The notes: generated by a model from the sequence alone, not told the origin. Positions 15,939-25,840 are shown, counted from the stretch's first letter. The stretch: 62,607 nucleotides of DNA from Candidatus Saccharimonadota bacterium (GCA_027312225.1 DAICXK010000005.1:1-62607), one strand, 5' to 3'. Made by a program: numbers and translations.

Positions 15939-17684
15939 ATGCAAGATGCCAAGGAAGAGGTACGTGCGCGGCTGAACATCGAGGACGTTATTGGAGAATA
16001 CGTCCAGCTCAAGCGTGCTGGACGTAACTTTAAAGGTCTTAGTCCATTTAGCGGCGAAAGGACGCCAAGCTTTATGGTCAGTCCCGACAAACATATTTGG
16101 CATGATTTCTCGAGTGGCAAGGGTGGCGACGTCTTTAGCTTTGTGATGGAGGTTGAGGGAATGGATTTTCGTCAGGCACTGGAATATTTGGCCAGGCGGG
16201 CAGGGGTTGACCTTTCAATGTATCAATCCGCCCGGAGTGGCGAAATCGCAAAAAAGAAGAAGCGATTGCTGACGGCACACACACTGGCTGCGCACTACTA
16301 CCAGCAGAGTCTGCTTCGTAATCAGCATGCACTCGAGTATGTGTTTAAAAAACGAGGCCTGAGTAAAGATATTGTTCGTGACTTTCAGATTGGCTATGCT
16401 CCATCAACGGGCGATGCATTGGTGCAGTTTTTAACCAAAAAAGGTTTTTCGGGAAAAGAATTGTCCGATGCTGGCCTGACGAACCGTTTTGGTGGTGACT
16501 TATTTCGCGGCCGCATGATGGTTCCATTGATGGATAGCACGGGACAGGTAATTGGATTTACAGCTCGGATTATCGATGACGATCCATCCGCACCGAAGTA
16601 TCTCAACACACCACAAACATTGCTATATGACAAAGGCCGTCATGTGTTTGGCCTAAGTCTGGCAAAAGAGGCGATCCGAGCCCATGACTATGCGGTGATC
16701 GTTGAGGGAAATCTCGATGTTATCAGTAGTCATCAGGCGGGTGAGACGATGGTAGTAGCAACTGCGGGCACAGCGATGACCGAACATCATTTGAAAGCAT
16801 TGTCGCGTCTTAGTGCTCAGGTACGTCTGGCGTTTGATGGTGATAAGGCTGGCGTGGCTGCGACTGAACGGGCAATTCCTATTGCGCAGGCTGTGGGTGT
16901 GGAGCTCACGATTATTACGCTTCCAGGAGATGCCAAGGACCCCGACGAGCTTATTCAGCAGGATGTTGCCTTGTGGCGCACGGCAATTGATATGGCCGAG
17001 CCGGCGGTTGATTGGTTGCTGGGCCAATATGAACAACGTGTTGACATGAAAACGGCAGCGGGTAAACGACAGTACACGTCGGCAGGACTGAACGTGATAC
17101 GGACATTATCGGATCCGGTCGATCAAGATCACTATGTACAATTAATGGCGCGAACGACAGGAGCCTCACTTGAGGCGCTCAGAGAAAAGATGTCGCAAGG
17201 AAAATCTGAGGCACCCTCACGACTTCGCCCCGTATCAAATAACCTACGCGTGAACGATTCAGTAGCCGACTCATCACGTCAAGATGATTTGCTTGCCGTG
17301 CTTCTTATCGATCCATCAGTGCGCCAGCAGCTTACATCAGCGCATGTCGGACTATTTGAGGGCGAGGCTCGTCAGGATATTGCGAGATATCTTATCGAAC
17401 ACCAGGAGGTGATTGAAGATACGCCACCGTTATTGCAAAAACATGATACGTATGTCAAAATATTACTATTACGTGCCGACACTCGGTATGCTGCATGGGA
17501 TACGAAAGATCGTTCCCTCGAAGTGGCTCGATTGCTCCGCCTTGGTATAACTGAACACAACAAACTAAAAAGAGAACAATTAATTGCCGAACTCCGCGAC
17601 GCCGAAGATCAACAGAATGACGAACGGTCGAGCGCGATTCGTGCTGAGCTGAATACACTCATAAAGGAGATAAAGCATGGCTGA
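15939..17684 (+). CDS. dnaG: DNA primase with ligand-free zinc-finger domain
   Basis: 581 aa, usual length. N-terminal CHC2-like domain, TOPRIM catalytic core ([21 protein letters not shown] with the DxD metal pair) and a C-terminal helicase-binding-like region. In the N-terminal domain the fold-defining residues remain (GxPFxxERTPSF, GKGGD) but all four zinc ligands are changed: the CPFH pair is Ser35 and Ser38, and the CFGC pair is Asp56 and Ser59. The domain therefore probably folds without zinc. DnaG makes RNA primers at the fork. TATACT (15927-15932) ends 6 bp before the ATG. The 3' end overlaps rpoD by 8 bp, the classical dnaG-rpoD order. Confidence 0.96.
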   Translation: MQDAKEEVRARLNIEDVIGEYVQLKRAGRNFKGLSPFSGERTPSFMVSPDKHIWHDFSSGKGGDVFSFVMEVEGMDFRQALEYLARRAGVDLSMYQSARSGEIAKKKKRLLTAHTLAAHYYQQSLLRNQHALEYVFKKRGLSKDIVRDFQIGYAPSTGDALVQFLTKKGFSGKELSDAGLTNRFGGDLFRGRMMVPLMDSTGQVIGFTARIIDDDPSAPKYLNTPQTLLYDKGRHVFGLSLAKEAIRAHDYAVIVEGNLDVISSHQAGETMVVATAGTAMTEHHLKALSRLSAQVRLAFDGDKAGVAATERAIPIAQAVGVELTIITLPGDAKDPDELIQQDVALWRTAIDMAEPAVDWLLGQYEQRVDMKTAAGKRQYTSAGLNVIRTLSDPVDQDHYVQLMARTTGASLEALREKMSQGKSEAPSRLRPVSNNLRVNDSVADSSRQDDLLAVLLIDPSVRQQLTSAHVGLFEGEARQDIARYLIEHQEVIEDTPPLLQKHDTYVKILLLRADTRYAAWDTKDRSLEVARLLRLGITEHNKLKREQLIAELRDAEDQQNDERSSAIRAELNTLIKEIKHG

Positions 17685-18777
17685 TGATACAACCCAAGAT
17701 CAAACTATCGATGATGAGGCTTCAGATATCATTGACGCAAGTGGGGGATTTGTTTCAAGTCTCACGGATATCGATGGTCCAGCGATCGATGAGCTTGAGG
17801 AGGAAGAGGAGGATATCGACCTTCTTAACCAAGGTCAGTACTTTGACGATGCGAGTGATGACTCTGTCCGTCTGTACCTACGCGAAATTGGTAAAATTCC
17901 ACTATTAAATGGTGAAGAAGAGCTCGAGCTTGCCCAGAAGGTCGTCGCAAACCGCGACGAGCTTGCTGAAGCACAAAAAAGGCTTGCCGATGATGACGTC
18001 AAGCCGGCTGAGCGTCAGAAGCTTGAATCAAAGATTACCAAACTGAGTCGTCCAAAAGACAAGATGGCCGAGGCGAATATGCGCCTCGTGGTATCGATCG
18101 CGAAACGTTACAGCGGCCGTGGACTTGATCTGCTTGACCTCATCCAAGAAGGTAACACGGGGCTGCTTCGTGCTGTCGAAAAGTTTGATCCAGACAAGGG
18201 GTTCAAATTTAGCACCTATGCCACGTGGTGGATCCGTCAGGCGATCACCCGCGCGATTGCTGATCAGGCACGTACGATTCGTATTCCAGTTCACATGGTA
18301 GAGACAATCAACAAGCTGCTTCGTACTCAGCGCCGTATGACGCAGGAGCTCAACCGCGAGCCAACCATTGAAGAGCTAGCGGTCGAGCTGGAGATGGAGC
18401 CTGAAAAAGTCGAATACGTTATTAAGATCAAGCAAGATATCACGAGTCTTGACGCTGGCGTTGGTCGCGACGAGGGCGAAGATGACAGTGTGCTTGGTGA
18501 TTTTATTGAAGACGAGGACACGGCAACTCCAGAAGAGTCGGCTGCGAACCAGTTACTGAAAGAGCAGGTTCAGGGTGTTCTTTCGAGCCTCTCCGAGCGC
18601 GAGCAGAAGATTATCAAAATGCGATTTGGCCTTGAAAATGGCAAAAGCCATACTCTAGAGGAAGTGGGCCAAGAATTTGCAGTGACACGTGAACGTATTC
18701 GCCAAATCGAGGCGAAGGCACTGGCAAAATTGCGCAAGCACAAAGATGCTAAGAAGCTTCACGAATATCTTGGGTAA
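17677..18777 (+). CDS. rpoD: Housekeeping RNA polymerase sigma factor (sigma-70/SigA)
   Basis: 366 aa. An acidic N-terminus ([12 protein letters not shown]) stands in place of a full region 1.1, then region 1.2 ([17 protein letters not shown]), regions 2.1-2.4 ([46 protein letters not shown]), region 3 and region 4.2 ([24 protein letters not shown]) with the -35-binding helix-turn-helix. It directs RNA polymerase to the TTGACA/TATAAT-type promoters seen here. It is translated from AAAGGAGATAAAGC just inside the dnaG end. The intact region 2.4 agrees with the many plain -10 elements in the window. Confidence 0.97.
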   Translation: MADDTTQDQTIDDEASDIIDASGGFVSSLTDIDGPAIDELEEEEEDIDLLNQGQYFDDASDDSVRLYLREIGKIPLLNGEEELELAQKVVANRDELAEAQKRLADDDVKPAERQKLESKITKLSRPKDKMAEANMRLVVSIAKRYSGRGLDLLDLIQEGNTGLLRAVEKFDPDKGFKFSTYATWWIRQAITRAIADQARTIRIPVHMVETINKLLRTQRRMTQELNREPTIEELAVELEMEPEKVEYVIKIKQDITSLDAGVGRDEGEDDSVLGDFIEDEDTATPEESAANQLLKEQVQGVLSSLSEREQKIIKMRFGLENGKSHTLEEVGQEFAVTRERIRQIEAKALAKLRKHKDAKKLHEYLG

Positions 18778-18813
18778 GTTGTAAAAGTCCCCCCAACCAG
18801 TAAACTTAACGGC

Positions 18814-19229
18814 ATGAGGTATTATGCTCGTGGTTTTACGATAGTTGAATTGTTAGTAGTGATTATAATTATTGCTATCTTGACGACGACGAGCCGGCGC
18901 TTGCTACTCTTATAGAGGGCACAAATCTCAAGAACTTCATGTCGGAGGTGCCAAAGGTGGGCGGCATGACCGAAGATAATTCATTTTGGATGTATGACAA
19001 CGACGGTCCCGAGGACGATGATGACATATATGACCCCGCTGTGTGCCCGCAATCACACCGGAGCGGTGGCGTGAACATTCAGATAGAGCTACGGAATAAT
19101 CGACACCTGGCTCAGCGAATCGATGACGTCCTTGACGATGGTAACCTAGAGTGTGGAAAGTTTCGCGAGCATCATAGTAATGAAGGCGAGTTCTTGTGGC
19201 TTTTGTCTGCCAATTGGCGAGAAATCTAA
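18814..19229 (+). pseudogene. Frameshifted type IV pilin-like gene
   Basis: ATG 18814 opens a clear prepilin N-terminus (ARGFTIVELLVVIIIIAIL) that runs into a TAG at 18913 after 33 codons. A second frame continues to TAA with NFMSEVPKVGG..., a Cys-containing acidic part (YDPAVCPQSHRSGG) and LDDGNLECGKFR, matching the globular end of such pilins. A deletion around 18880 with a frameshift has removed the middle. TAAACT ends about 7 bp before the ATG, so the promoter survives. This is the second broken pilin locus within 5 kb. Confidence 0.8.
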
Positions 19230-19260
19230 TGGCCGAATAATGCCACAGACAAATGGCGAT

Positions 19261-19827
19261 TTAGAAGTCTAGTTCTTTCAATATTTTCTCGAGATTAGCA
19301 TCGTAGGCCTCGATATCGTGGTCATTAATAACAAAGTATTCAGCCATAGCGATAGGGCCGCCTTTGTTGAGCATTTCAATTTCATTCCAGTCGCGCTGTT
19401 TCGCCTCTTCGGCATTTAGCGGCCGTTCGGGGCGGTTTGCGAGACGGTGATGCCGGATGTGTCGTGGTGCCAACACGGCAATGAGTGATAGCTCGCCGGG
19501 GAAGGCATGCTTGAGCGTCTTGTATTCGGTCCACGAATAAAGCCCATCGGCGATAATGCGATGCTGTCCCGCTGCGATAAGGTCATTAATTTGACCCGCG
19601 ATACGCTTGGCAATAAAATCATCACCTTCTTCGGCGCGGAGTTTGTTACGGATAGTCATTTCGTTTTCCGGGGTGATATCAAGTCCAGCCTCTTTTACGG
19701 CTGCGAGAACGACACCACCGAAGTAGACTTTTGGATATCCTTTTTCGGTGAGATAATCAACGGCAGTACTCTTGCCACTGCCTGGCATGCCGACAAAGGC
19801 AATGATCTGAGTTTTTGAATGAGTCAT
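19261..19827 (-). CDS. P-loop nucleotide/dephospho-CoA kinase-like protein
   Basis: 188 aa from ATG 19827; a longer ORF start is rejected because TACAAT ends exactly 6 bp before this ATG on the minus strand. Walker A is FVGMPGSGKSTAVDYL. The lid-like basic stretch is RHIRHHRLANRPERPLNAEE, and the nucleotide-binding C-terminal portion includes FVINDHDIEAYDANLEKIL. It resembles the archaeal/CPR dephospho-CoA kinase and cytidylate kinase-like group. CoaE is possible but the substrate is not proven. Divergent from polA, sharing a 52-bp promoter gap. Confidence 0.8.
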   Translation of the reverse strand: MTHSKTQIIAFVGMPGSGKSTAVDYLTEKGYPKVYFGGVVLAAVKEAGLDITPENEMTIRNKLRAEEGDDFIAKRIAGQINDLIAAGQHRIIADGLYSWTEYKTLKHAFPGELSLIAVLAPRHIRHHRLANRPERPLNAEEAKQRDWNEIEMLNKGGPIAMAEYFVINDHDIEAYDANLEKILKELDF

Positions 19828-19879
19828 ATATCCATTGTAACAGAGATTACCAGGGTGAAGACGTGGTACACTAAAGTAT

Positions 19880-22408
19880 ATGAAGCGGTTGGCAGTCATT
19901 GATGGAAAGTCGGTATTTTACCGCGGGTATTATGCAATGCCGGGGCTTAGCCTGTCTGACGGCACACCCACGGGTGGTGTGTTTGGATTTGCATCACTTG
20001 CCATCGAACTGATTAAAAAGCTCGAACCCGACTATGTGGCGGTAGCCTGGGACAAAAAGGGGACCAATATCCGCAAGCGCCGCGAGATATACCCTGAATA
20101 TAAAGCGGGACGCAAAAAGGCACCTGACGACTTTTACGCACAACTGCCGATACTGTTTGAATTACTAGAGGCGTTTGGTTGGCCTCTGTATGAGCTGGAT
20201 GATTACGAGGCTGACGATATTATGGCGACCTTCGCAGTTGAGGCGGCAGGCAAAGACATAGAGACATGCCTTATTACCAGTGACCTTGACGCTCTCCAGG
20301 CAATTAGCCCAACCACCAAGGTGTACGCACTGAAGAATGGCCTGTCTAATATTGAAGAGTTCGATGTGACGGCGTTTGAGACAAAGTATGGCATTCGTGT
20401 TGACCAGTTTCTCGACCTTAAGAGCCTCAAAGGCGACGGTTCAGATAATCTACCAGGCGTTCCGGGTGTAGGTGAAAAGACGGCAGTAGCTTTGTTGCAA
20501 GAGTTTGATACACTCGAGAACATCTACGATCACCTGGAGGATATCAAGCCCACTGTGGCTAAAAAGCTTGAGGCGGGCAAGGACTTGGCATTTATCACGA
20601 AAGAAGTTGGTCGTTTATGGACTGATGCACCCGTCACGGTAGATTGGGATATTGCGGATGTTGATGATACTGACCTTGAAAAGGTGGCGAGCATCCTGAA
20701 GCGTCTCGAGTTTCATTCATTGGTACGGCGTCTACCAAAGCACATGCAGCAGGCTGCCGACGTTGGTTTGCATTTTGAGGCGGCGCATGAGTCGCAATTA
20801 ACTGAAGCCCAGTGGCCCGATACGTTGTCACTGGAGGGTCCAGTTATGTTACATCTGCATGAAGACGAGCTGTGGGTAGCGCCGAATAATCAGACAGTGT
20901 ACAAACGGGCAGTGAATGCCATTGATGATAGCTTGTGGCGTGCCTTAGAATTTGGGACGATCGTTGCCTACGACGTGAAGGCACTGTATCACCAATTGTC
21001 CGACAAGGGCGTGTCAGTAAGATTCGACCAAGTTCATGACGTTAGCCAGGCAGCGTTCCTCATTGATCCGCTTCGTCGTGACCGCAGCCTCATGGCATTA
21101 TCGGGCGATCCGGTTGATACGCCCCTGCAGCACTGCGATGCACTATGGAAGGTCTATGCCTGGCAGGTAGCAAGTTTCGAGCATATGCCCCGAGTCGCTG
21201 AAATAGCCCGCCAACTTGATTTCCCCGTCATATATCCGCTGTTTTTGATGGAACGCCGCGGCGTCAGAATTGACGCAGCATTCTTGGGGAAAATGAGTAA
21301 AGAACTTGGCGATGAGCATGCCAAGCTTGAACAGGAAATGTATAAAATGGCGGGCATCGAGTTCAATATTGGCAGCCCGGCACAGTTGTCGGAGGTTCTA
21401 TTTGCAAAGCTGCAACTACCAACAGCTGGAATTAAGAAGGGAAGGACAGGGTACAGTACCGACCAAAAGACACTCGATAAGCTGCGAGGACTCCATCCGA
21501 TGATTGAACTGATTGAACGGACGCGCGAGCTTGCCAAGCTAAAGAATACCTATGTCGATACATTACCAAAATTGGCAGACGAGAATGGACGCGTTCATAC
21601 GACGTTTGCTCAAGATGTAGCGGCGACAGGACGCCTGTCGAGTAATCACCCGAACTTACAAAATATCCCCGTTCGAACCGAAATCGGCCGACGTATTCGT
21701 GCGGCATTTGTTCCATCGGAAGGCAATGTATTTGTCAGCGCCGACTACAGCCAGTTTGAGCTGCGCTTGGCCGCAGTACTGGCGGGCGACACCCAGATGA
21801 TTGATGACTTTAATAGTAGCATTGATATCCATGCCAAGACCGCCAGTGATGTCTATGGCATTCCGCTTGACGAGGTAACAAAAGATCAGCGACGCGACGC
21901 CAAGGTGATTAATTTTGGCGTGCTCTACGGCATGAGTCCGCACGGGCTTGCGGCAGCCACGGGAATGAGCTTCACGGAGGCAAAGCAATTTATTGATCAG
22001 TATTTTGCTGTGCGTGCGCCAATTCGCCAATATATTGACGCGACCCTGCAGCAGGCACGGAGTGAGGGATATGTTGAGACGTACTATGGCCGCCGCCGTC
22101 CAACACCTGATATTCACAGTAGTAACTTTATGGTTCGTCAGTCGGCTGAACGGGCGGCGGCTAACATGCCGATTCAGGGTACCGAGGCGGATCTCATGAA
22201 GCGGGCCATGCTGGCGGTTGAAGAGCGCTTGACGGGCAAGGCGGATCAGCTGTTGCAGATTCATGATAGTATTTTGGTTGAATGTGCGCCGAACGATGCC
22301 GACGACGTCGCAGAGATTCTGAAGAGAACCATGGAAGGGATTGCACCCGAGCTCGACATAAGCCTTAACGTTGATGTGTCAATTGGAAAAAATTGGGGAG
22401 AACTATAA
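19880..22408 (+). CDS. polA: DNA polymerase I
   Basis: 842 aa with three regions. The 5'-3' exonuclease (residues 1-290) has DGKSVFYRGYYA, DDYEADDIMATFA, GDGSDNLPGVPGVGEKTA. The 3'-5' exonuclease region has lost its DxE motif (the strand reads PVMLHLHEDELWV), so proofreading is probably absent. The polymerase domain is complete: motif A DYSQFELRLAAVLAGD, O-helix RRDAKVINFGVLYGMS, motif C QIHDSILVE. It fills gaps after primer removal and in repair, here beside mutM and a UDG. TACACT (19867-19872) ends 7 bp before the ATG. One-base overlap with the Nudix gene. Confidence 0.97.
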   Translation: MKRLAVIDGKSVFYRGYYAMPGLSLSDGTPTGGVFGFASLAIELIKKLEPDYVAVAWDKKGTNIRKRREIYPEYKAGRKKAPDDFYAQLPILFELLEAFGWPLYELDDYEADDIMATFAVEAAGKDIETCLITSDLDALQAISPTTKVYALKNGLSNIEEFDVTAFETKYGIRVDQFLDLKSLKGDGSDNLPGVPGVGEKTAVALLQEFDTLENIYDHLEDIKPTVAKKLEAGKDLAFITKEVGRLWTDAPVTVDWDIADVDDTDLEKVASILKRLEFHSLVRRLPKHMQQAADVGLHFEAAHESQLTEAQWPDTLSLEGPVMLHLHEDELWVAPNNQTVYKRAVNAIDDSLWRALEFGTIVAYDVKALYHQLSDKGVSVRFDQVHDVSQAAFLIDPLRRDRSLMALSGDPVDTPLQHCDALWKVYAWQVASFEHMPRVAEIARQLDFPVIYPLFLMERRGVRIDAAFLGKMSKELGDEHAKLEQEMYKMAGIEFNIGSPAQLSEVLFAKLQLPTAGIKKGRTGYSTDQKTLDKLRGLHPMIELIERTRELAKLKNTYVDTLPKLADENGRVHTTFAQDVAATGRLSSNHPNLQNIPVRTEIGRRIRAAFVPSEGNVFVSADYSQFELRLAAVLAGDTQMIDDFNSSIDIHAKTASDVYGIPLDEVTKDQRRDAKVINFGVLYGMSPHGLAAATGMSFTEAKQFIDQYFAVRAPIRQYIDATLQQARSEGYVETYYGRRRPTPDIHSSNFMVRQSAERAAANMPIQGTEADLMKRAMLAVEERLTGKADQLLQIHDSILVECAPNDADDVAEILKRTMEGIAPELDISLNVDVSIGKNWGEL

Positions 22409-22818
22409 TGACAAAACTACAGGTAGGCGTAAAAGCCCTTATCGAAAGAAATGGATCGTATCTCTTTTTACGCCGAAGTGCTGCATTCAAGGCTGGCCCG
22501 CAGAAATGGGATATTCCTGGCGGAAGGATCGAACCAGACGAAGCGTTAGAAGCAGCATTGACGCGTGAAGTACGCGAGGAGACAGGCTTGAATCTTTCGA
22601 GGGTTGATACATTGCTTGCGGCGCAGGATATTTTTGTCGCGGATGCTGACGTGCATGTTGTCAGGCTGACGTATAGAGGCGTAGCAGAGGGTGAAGTAGT
22701 CATTAGCAGTGAACATGATGACTATCGCTGGATGACGCTTGAAGAAGTCCAGGGCGAGCCGCACGTTGATTCTTATTTAAAGGAGGTGCTCCGAGCACAA
22801 GGGCAGAGCAATGGTTGA
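22408..22818 (+). CDS. Nudix hydrolase (MutT-like)
   Basis: 136 aa, ATG sharing one base with the polA stop (TAATG) after GGGGAG. The Nudix box is complete: GGRIEPDEALEAALTREVREETGL (G, E, REVREE, G), with the usual preceding KWDIPGGR. Such enzymes hydrolyse nucleoside diphosphates linked to a moiety X; coupling to polA suggests sanitising of oxidised dNTPs, which is inference. The 3' end overlaps the HIT gene by 8 bp, and polA-nudix-HIT-dut read as one operon. Confidence 0.92.
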   Translation: MTKLQVGVKALIERNGSYLFLRRSAAFKAGPQKWDIPGGRIEPDEALEAALTREVREETGLNLSRVDTLLAAQDIFVADADVHVVRLTYRGVAEGEVVISSEHDDYRWMTLEEVQGEPHVDSYLKEVLRAQGQSNG

Positions 22819-23296
22819 ACAATGCGTTTTTTGTGAAGAATATGGACAGGGCAGGAATACACTTGCCGAGACTGACCTGTGGAGGGCACGGTGGGATTTG
22901 TATCCAGCAACACCTGGGCATGTAGAAATACTGCCCAAACGTCATGTGCAGTACCTTGAACAGCTCAGTGATGATGAACTGAACGCGATGATGTGGTTCG
23001 CGCGCTATGTCATGGGGCAAGTTCGTGCCACCAATCTTATCGGCCTTTATACGGCCTTGCTACCGGAGAGCACCGAAAAGAACCAGCCGCTCTTATCGTC
23101 GGCACTCTTGGCGGCTCAGTATCATGGCAGGCAACCAGATGCCTTTAACTTTGGCCTCAATGATGGGCCGATTGCTGGGCAAAGTGTCCACCATCTTCAC
23201 CTGCACCTCATGCCACGCTGGGAGGGTGATGTCGCAGATCCAAAGGGCGGCGTGCGCAATTTATTTCCAAATGATACCTATGGGAGGATACGATAA
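22811..23296 (+). CDS. HIT family protein
   Basis: 161 aa. N-terminal Cys pair context (EQCVFCEEYGQGRN), a PGHVEILPKRHV strand and the histidine triad SVHHLHLHLMPRW, characteristic of HIT nucleotide hydrolases/transferases such as Hint or Ap4A-type enzymes. Only CVFC is seen as a possible zinc half-site. It sits between the Nudix gene and dut in a nucleotide-housekeeping operon. Overlaps the preceding gene; dut starts directly after its stop. Confidence 0.92.
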   Translation: MVEQCVFCEEYGQGRNTLAETDLWRARWDLYPATPGHVEILPKRHVQYLEQLSDDELNAMMWFARYVMGQVRATNLIGLYTALLPESTEKNQPLLSSALLAAQYHGRQPDAFNFGLNDGPIAGQSVHHLHLHLMPRWEGDVADPKGGVRNLFPNDTYGRIR

Positions 23297-23743
23297 ATGA
23301 ACATTAAAATTGTGAAACTCAAAGATACTGCCTTGTTGCCTGAGTATCAAACGAAAGGGGCGGCCGGTGCGGACATCCATGCATGCATTGACGAACCAGT
23401 GGTACTTCAGCCAATGGAACGCCGTATGATTCCGACGGGTCTTGCGATGGCAATCCCCGAGGGTTTTGAGGTACAGGTCCGGGCGCGAAGTGGTATGAGC
23501 ATCAAACACGGCATTACGATGGTGAACGGTGTAGGTACCATCGACGCGGATTATCGTGGTGAAGTGGGTGTACTTCTCATAAACCTGAGTCAAGACGCTT
23601 TCATGATCGAGCCTGGCATGCGAATTGCCCAGATGGTGGTAGCGAAGTACGAAGTGGCCGAATGGGACAGTGTGGATACACTTGATACGACCGAACGTGG
23701 AGCTGGCGGCTATGGCAGCACAGGCCACGCGGGTGCTCACTAA
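23297..23743 (+). CDS. dut: dUTP diphosphatase
   Basis: 148 aa trimeric dUTPase with the five motifs: GAAGADIHA (1), RARSGMS (2), NGVGTIDADYRGEV (3), RIAQMVV (4) and the C-terminal ERGAGGYGSTG arm (5). The Tyr in motif 3 context stacks on deoxyuridine and the Asp activates water. It hydrolyses dUTP to dUMP and lowers uracil in DNA, complementing the UDG at 48.2 kb. It begins 1 bp after the HIT stop with GGGAGGATACG upstream. Confidence 0.97.
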   Translation: MNIKIVKLKDTALLPEYQTKGAAGADIHACIDEPVVLQPMERRMIPTGLAMAIPEGFEVQVRARSGMSIKHGITMVNGVGTIDADYRGEVGVLLINLSQDAFMIEPGMRIAQMVVAKYEVAEWDSVDTLDTTERGAGGYGSTGHAGAH

Positions 23744-23790
23744 CAGATCACCTGATTGACTAAAGCCTCGCCTTGTACTACTGTGGTGGT

Positions 23791-24399
23791 ATGTCACGTT
23801 ATTCACGATCACGGTTTCTTCCAATATTACTTGTCGTCGTTGTTATGATCATCGCCATTGTGGCGCTGGTTAGTTTAGCGCGGGCGATTTTCTTTTCGGG
23901 CGATCAATCGTCGGAAACAACGCAGCAGATTGATGTCAGCCGAGAGGCGTTACTCAACACTTCAGAAGGGCACCGTGTCCAGATGACAATCAGAGGTCCT
24001 ATTGTTGCTGACGAGACATTCAACTCGTACCGTATAACAGTGACTCCGTCTTCTCGATCACTGGTGACATATACCGGCTATCTTGGTGGTCAGATTGACG
24101 AAATTCGGCTTGGTAATAACATTCCCGCCTACGAAGAGTTTGTTCACGCCTTGGACAAGGCTAATCTCCCTGTTGGGACGCAGTTTCCTGAGGACAAGGA
24201 TGATACGCGTGGTATCTGCGCGACAGGTCGTATTTATGAATATGAAATTATTAACGGCGATGACGTCGTAAAGCGCCTCTGGACCTCAACATGTAAAGGC
24301 TCTCCTGGATCACTGCAGGCAAGTGCCGAGCAGTTGACCAACTTGTTCACAGTTCAGATCCCTAACGCAAGGGAAGCACTAAATAAGATCCGCATTTAA
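23791..24399 (+). CDS. Membrane-anchored extracytoplasmic protein, unknown
   Basis: 202 aa from ATG 23791; TACTGT (23779-23784) ends 6 bp before it. One membrane anchor (residues 9-38) after SRYSRSR, then a mainly beta domain of about 160 residues with two Cys (GICATGRIYEYEI, WTSTCKGSPG) that probably form a disulfide outside the cell. No family recognised; similar single-pass proteins with one disulfide are common in CPR genomes. The next gene starts 3 bp after its stop. Confidence 0.78.
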   Translation: MSRYSRSRFLPILLVVVVMIIAIVALVSLARAIFFSGDQSSETTQQIDVSREALLNTSEGHRVQMTIRGPIVADETFNSYRITVTPSSRSLVTYTGYLGGQIDEIRLGNNIPAYEEFVHALDKANLPVGTQFPEDKDDTRGICATGRIYEYEIINGDDVVKRLWTSTCKGSPGSLQASAEQLTNLFTVQIPNAREALNKIRI

Positions 24400-24402
24400 C
24401 CT

Positions 24403-24972
24403 ATGGCGGTAAAAGCGATTATATTTGATTGTTTCGGGGTACTGTACACCGACGGCAAAAGTCGGATTGTCGAGCTGTGTCCTCCTGAGAACCGCCAGGC
24501 ACTCGATGATGTCTTTTTGCAGGCCGATTATGGATTTATTTCAAGTGACGAGTTTTCGGAGGCTGCCGCTGATTTGCTGGGCATTAGTCGGGCGGATCTT
24601 GCGGCCGCAACCGAAGGGCTCTATAGGCGCAACGAGCCACTGATACAGAAGGTCCGGGAGTACAGGCAACAGTACAAAATTGGGCTGCTTAGTAATGTGA
24701 ACGAGAGCTTTGTTGATGATCTATTTAGCTCTGAAGAACAGGCAGCATTATTCGATACGGTTGTTCTGTCGAGTAAAGTTGGCATGGTCAAGCCATCAAC
24801 CGACATCTACCTACTGACGGCTGAACGGCTAGGCGTAGAGCCGTCAGAATGTATTATGACCGATGACCTAGAGAAGAATGTTGCTGGGGCAGAATCGGCT
24901 GGCATGAAAGGGGTGTTGTTCACCTCTACGGGTGAGCTGGACGTGCGTATCAAGGAACTGCTTGATGCCTGA
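24403..24972 (+). CDS. HAD-superfamily hydrolase
   Basis: 189 aa. Motif I is IIFDCFGVLY with the Asp nucleophile (the second acidic residue is replaced, as in many haloacid-dehalogenase-type members); motif II is GLLSNVN; motif III is the Lys in SSKVGMVKPS; motif IV is CIMTDDLEKNVAGAESAGM. The helical cap between residues 20 and 85 places it in the C1 cap group. Probably a small phosphatase of sugar phosphates or nucleotides. Its stop region overlaps the mutM start by 8 bp. Confidence 0.92.
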   Translation: MAVKAIIFDCFGVLYTDGKSRIVELCPPENRQALDDVFLQADYGFISSDEFSEAAADLLGISRADLAAATEGLYRRNEPLIQKVREYRQQYKIGLLSNVNESFVDDLFSSEEQAALFDTVVLSSKVGMVKPSTDIYLLTAERLGVEPSECIMTDDLEKNVAGAESAGMKGVLFTSTGELDVRIKELLDA

Positions 24973-25840
24973 GCTTCCCGAGGTAGAGACCGTCCGGCGG
25001 GGGCTCCATCGTTTGATTATTGGCCGTACGATTAGCAAGGTAACACATGATACAGGGAAGAGTTTTCCCAATAGCGAGGCGGATGTTCTGCAATTTGTTG
25101 TCGGTGCGAATGTCACGGATGTACGTCGGCGTGCAAAGGTGCTGCTGGTCGATCTTGGTACAGAATATACATTGGTGATTCATTTAAAAATGACGGGGCA
25201 GTTAGTGTTTGTGGGTGCCGAGCGGTTTGGGGCAGGACATCCTACGGACAGTCTTGTCGGTGAATTACCGGACCGTAGCACGCGCGTGACCATCGATTTT
25301 CAAGATGGAACACATCTTTACTTTAACGATCAGCGTAAGTTTGGCTGGGTGAAATTATATCCGACTGTCGAGGTGCCGAACATTAATTTTATGCAAAAAG
25401 TTGGGCCAGAACCGCTTGAAGATCATTTTACGGCGCAGACGCTCTATGATCGATTGCAACGTCGAAAAAATACGACGATCAAAGCGGCCATCTTAGACCA
25501 GACGGTCCTGGCGGGCGTTGGCAATATCTATGCCGACGAGGGACTGTGGGGTGCGTGTATTCATCCGGCGACGCGTGTCAAAGATGTGTCGCGAGACCAG
25601 GTGAACGATTTATGGCGTGAAATTCGCGAGGTGATGACGCTGGCAATCGAAAAAGGTGGCAGCAGTAACCACACCTATATCAACGCCGAAGGTAAAAAGG
25701 GAAGCTACATGGACTTTGCACGTGCATTTCGTCGCGAAGGTCTCGGTTGTCCGCGCCACCCTGAAACTATGATTGAGAAAATCAAAGTTGCTGGTCGCGG
25801 GACACACATATGTCCCATCTGCCAGGTACAGATACGATAA
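24965..25840 (+). CDS. mutM: Formamidopyrimidine-DNA glycosylase
   Basis: 291 aa from ATG 24965, chosen because MPELPEVETVRRGL gives the catalytic N-terminal Pro and Glu after Met removal. Helix-two-turn-helix with Lys (ILDQTVLAGVGNIYADEGLW) and a C-terminal zinc finger GLGCPRHPET...GTHICPICQ. The first half of the finger is C-x-x-H instead of C-x-x-C, so zinc would be held by three Cys and one His. It removes 8-oxoguanine and FapyG and nicks the strand. Its 3' end overlaps a 58-aa ORF in another frame. Confidence 0.96.
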   Translation: MPELPEVETVRRGLHRLIIGRTISKVTHDTGKSFPNSEADVLQFVVGANVTDVRRRAKVLLVDLGTEYTLVIHLKMTGQLVFVGAERFGAGHPTDSLVGELPDRSTRVTIDFQDGTHLYFNDQRKFGWVKLYPTVEVPNINFMQKVGPEPLEDHFTAQTLYDRLQRRKNTTIKAAILDQTVLAGVGNIYADEGLWGACIHPATRVKDVSRDQVNDLWREIREVMTLAIEKGGSSNHTYINAEGKKGSYMDFARAFRREGLGCPRHPETMIEKIKVAGRGTHICPICQVQIR

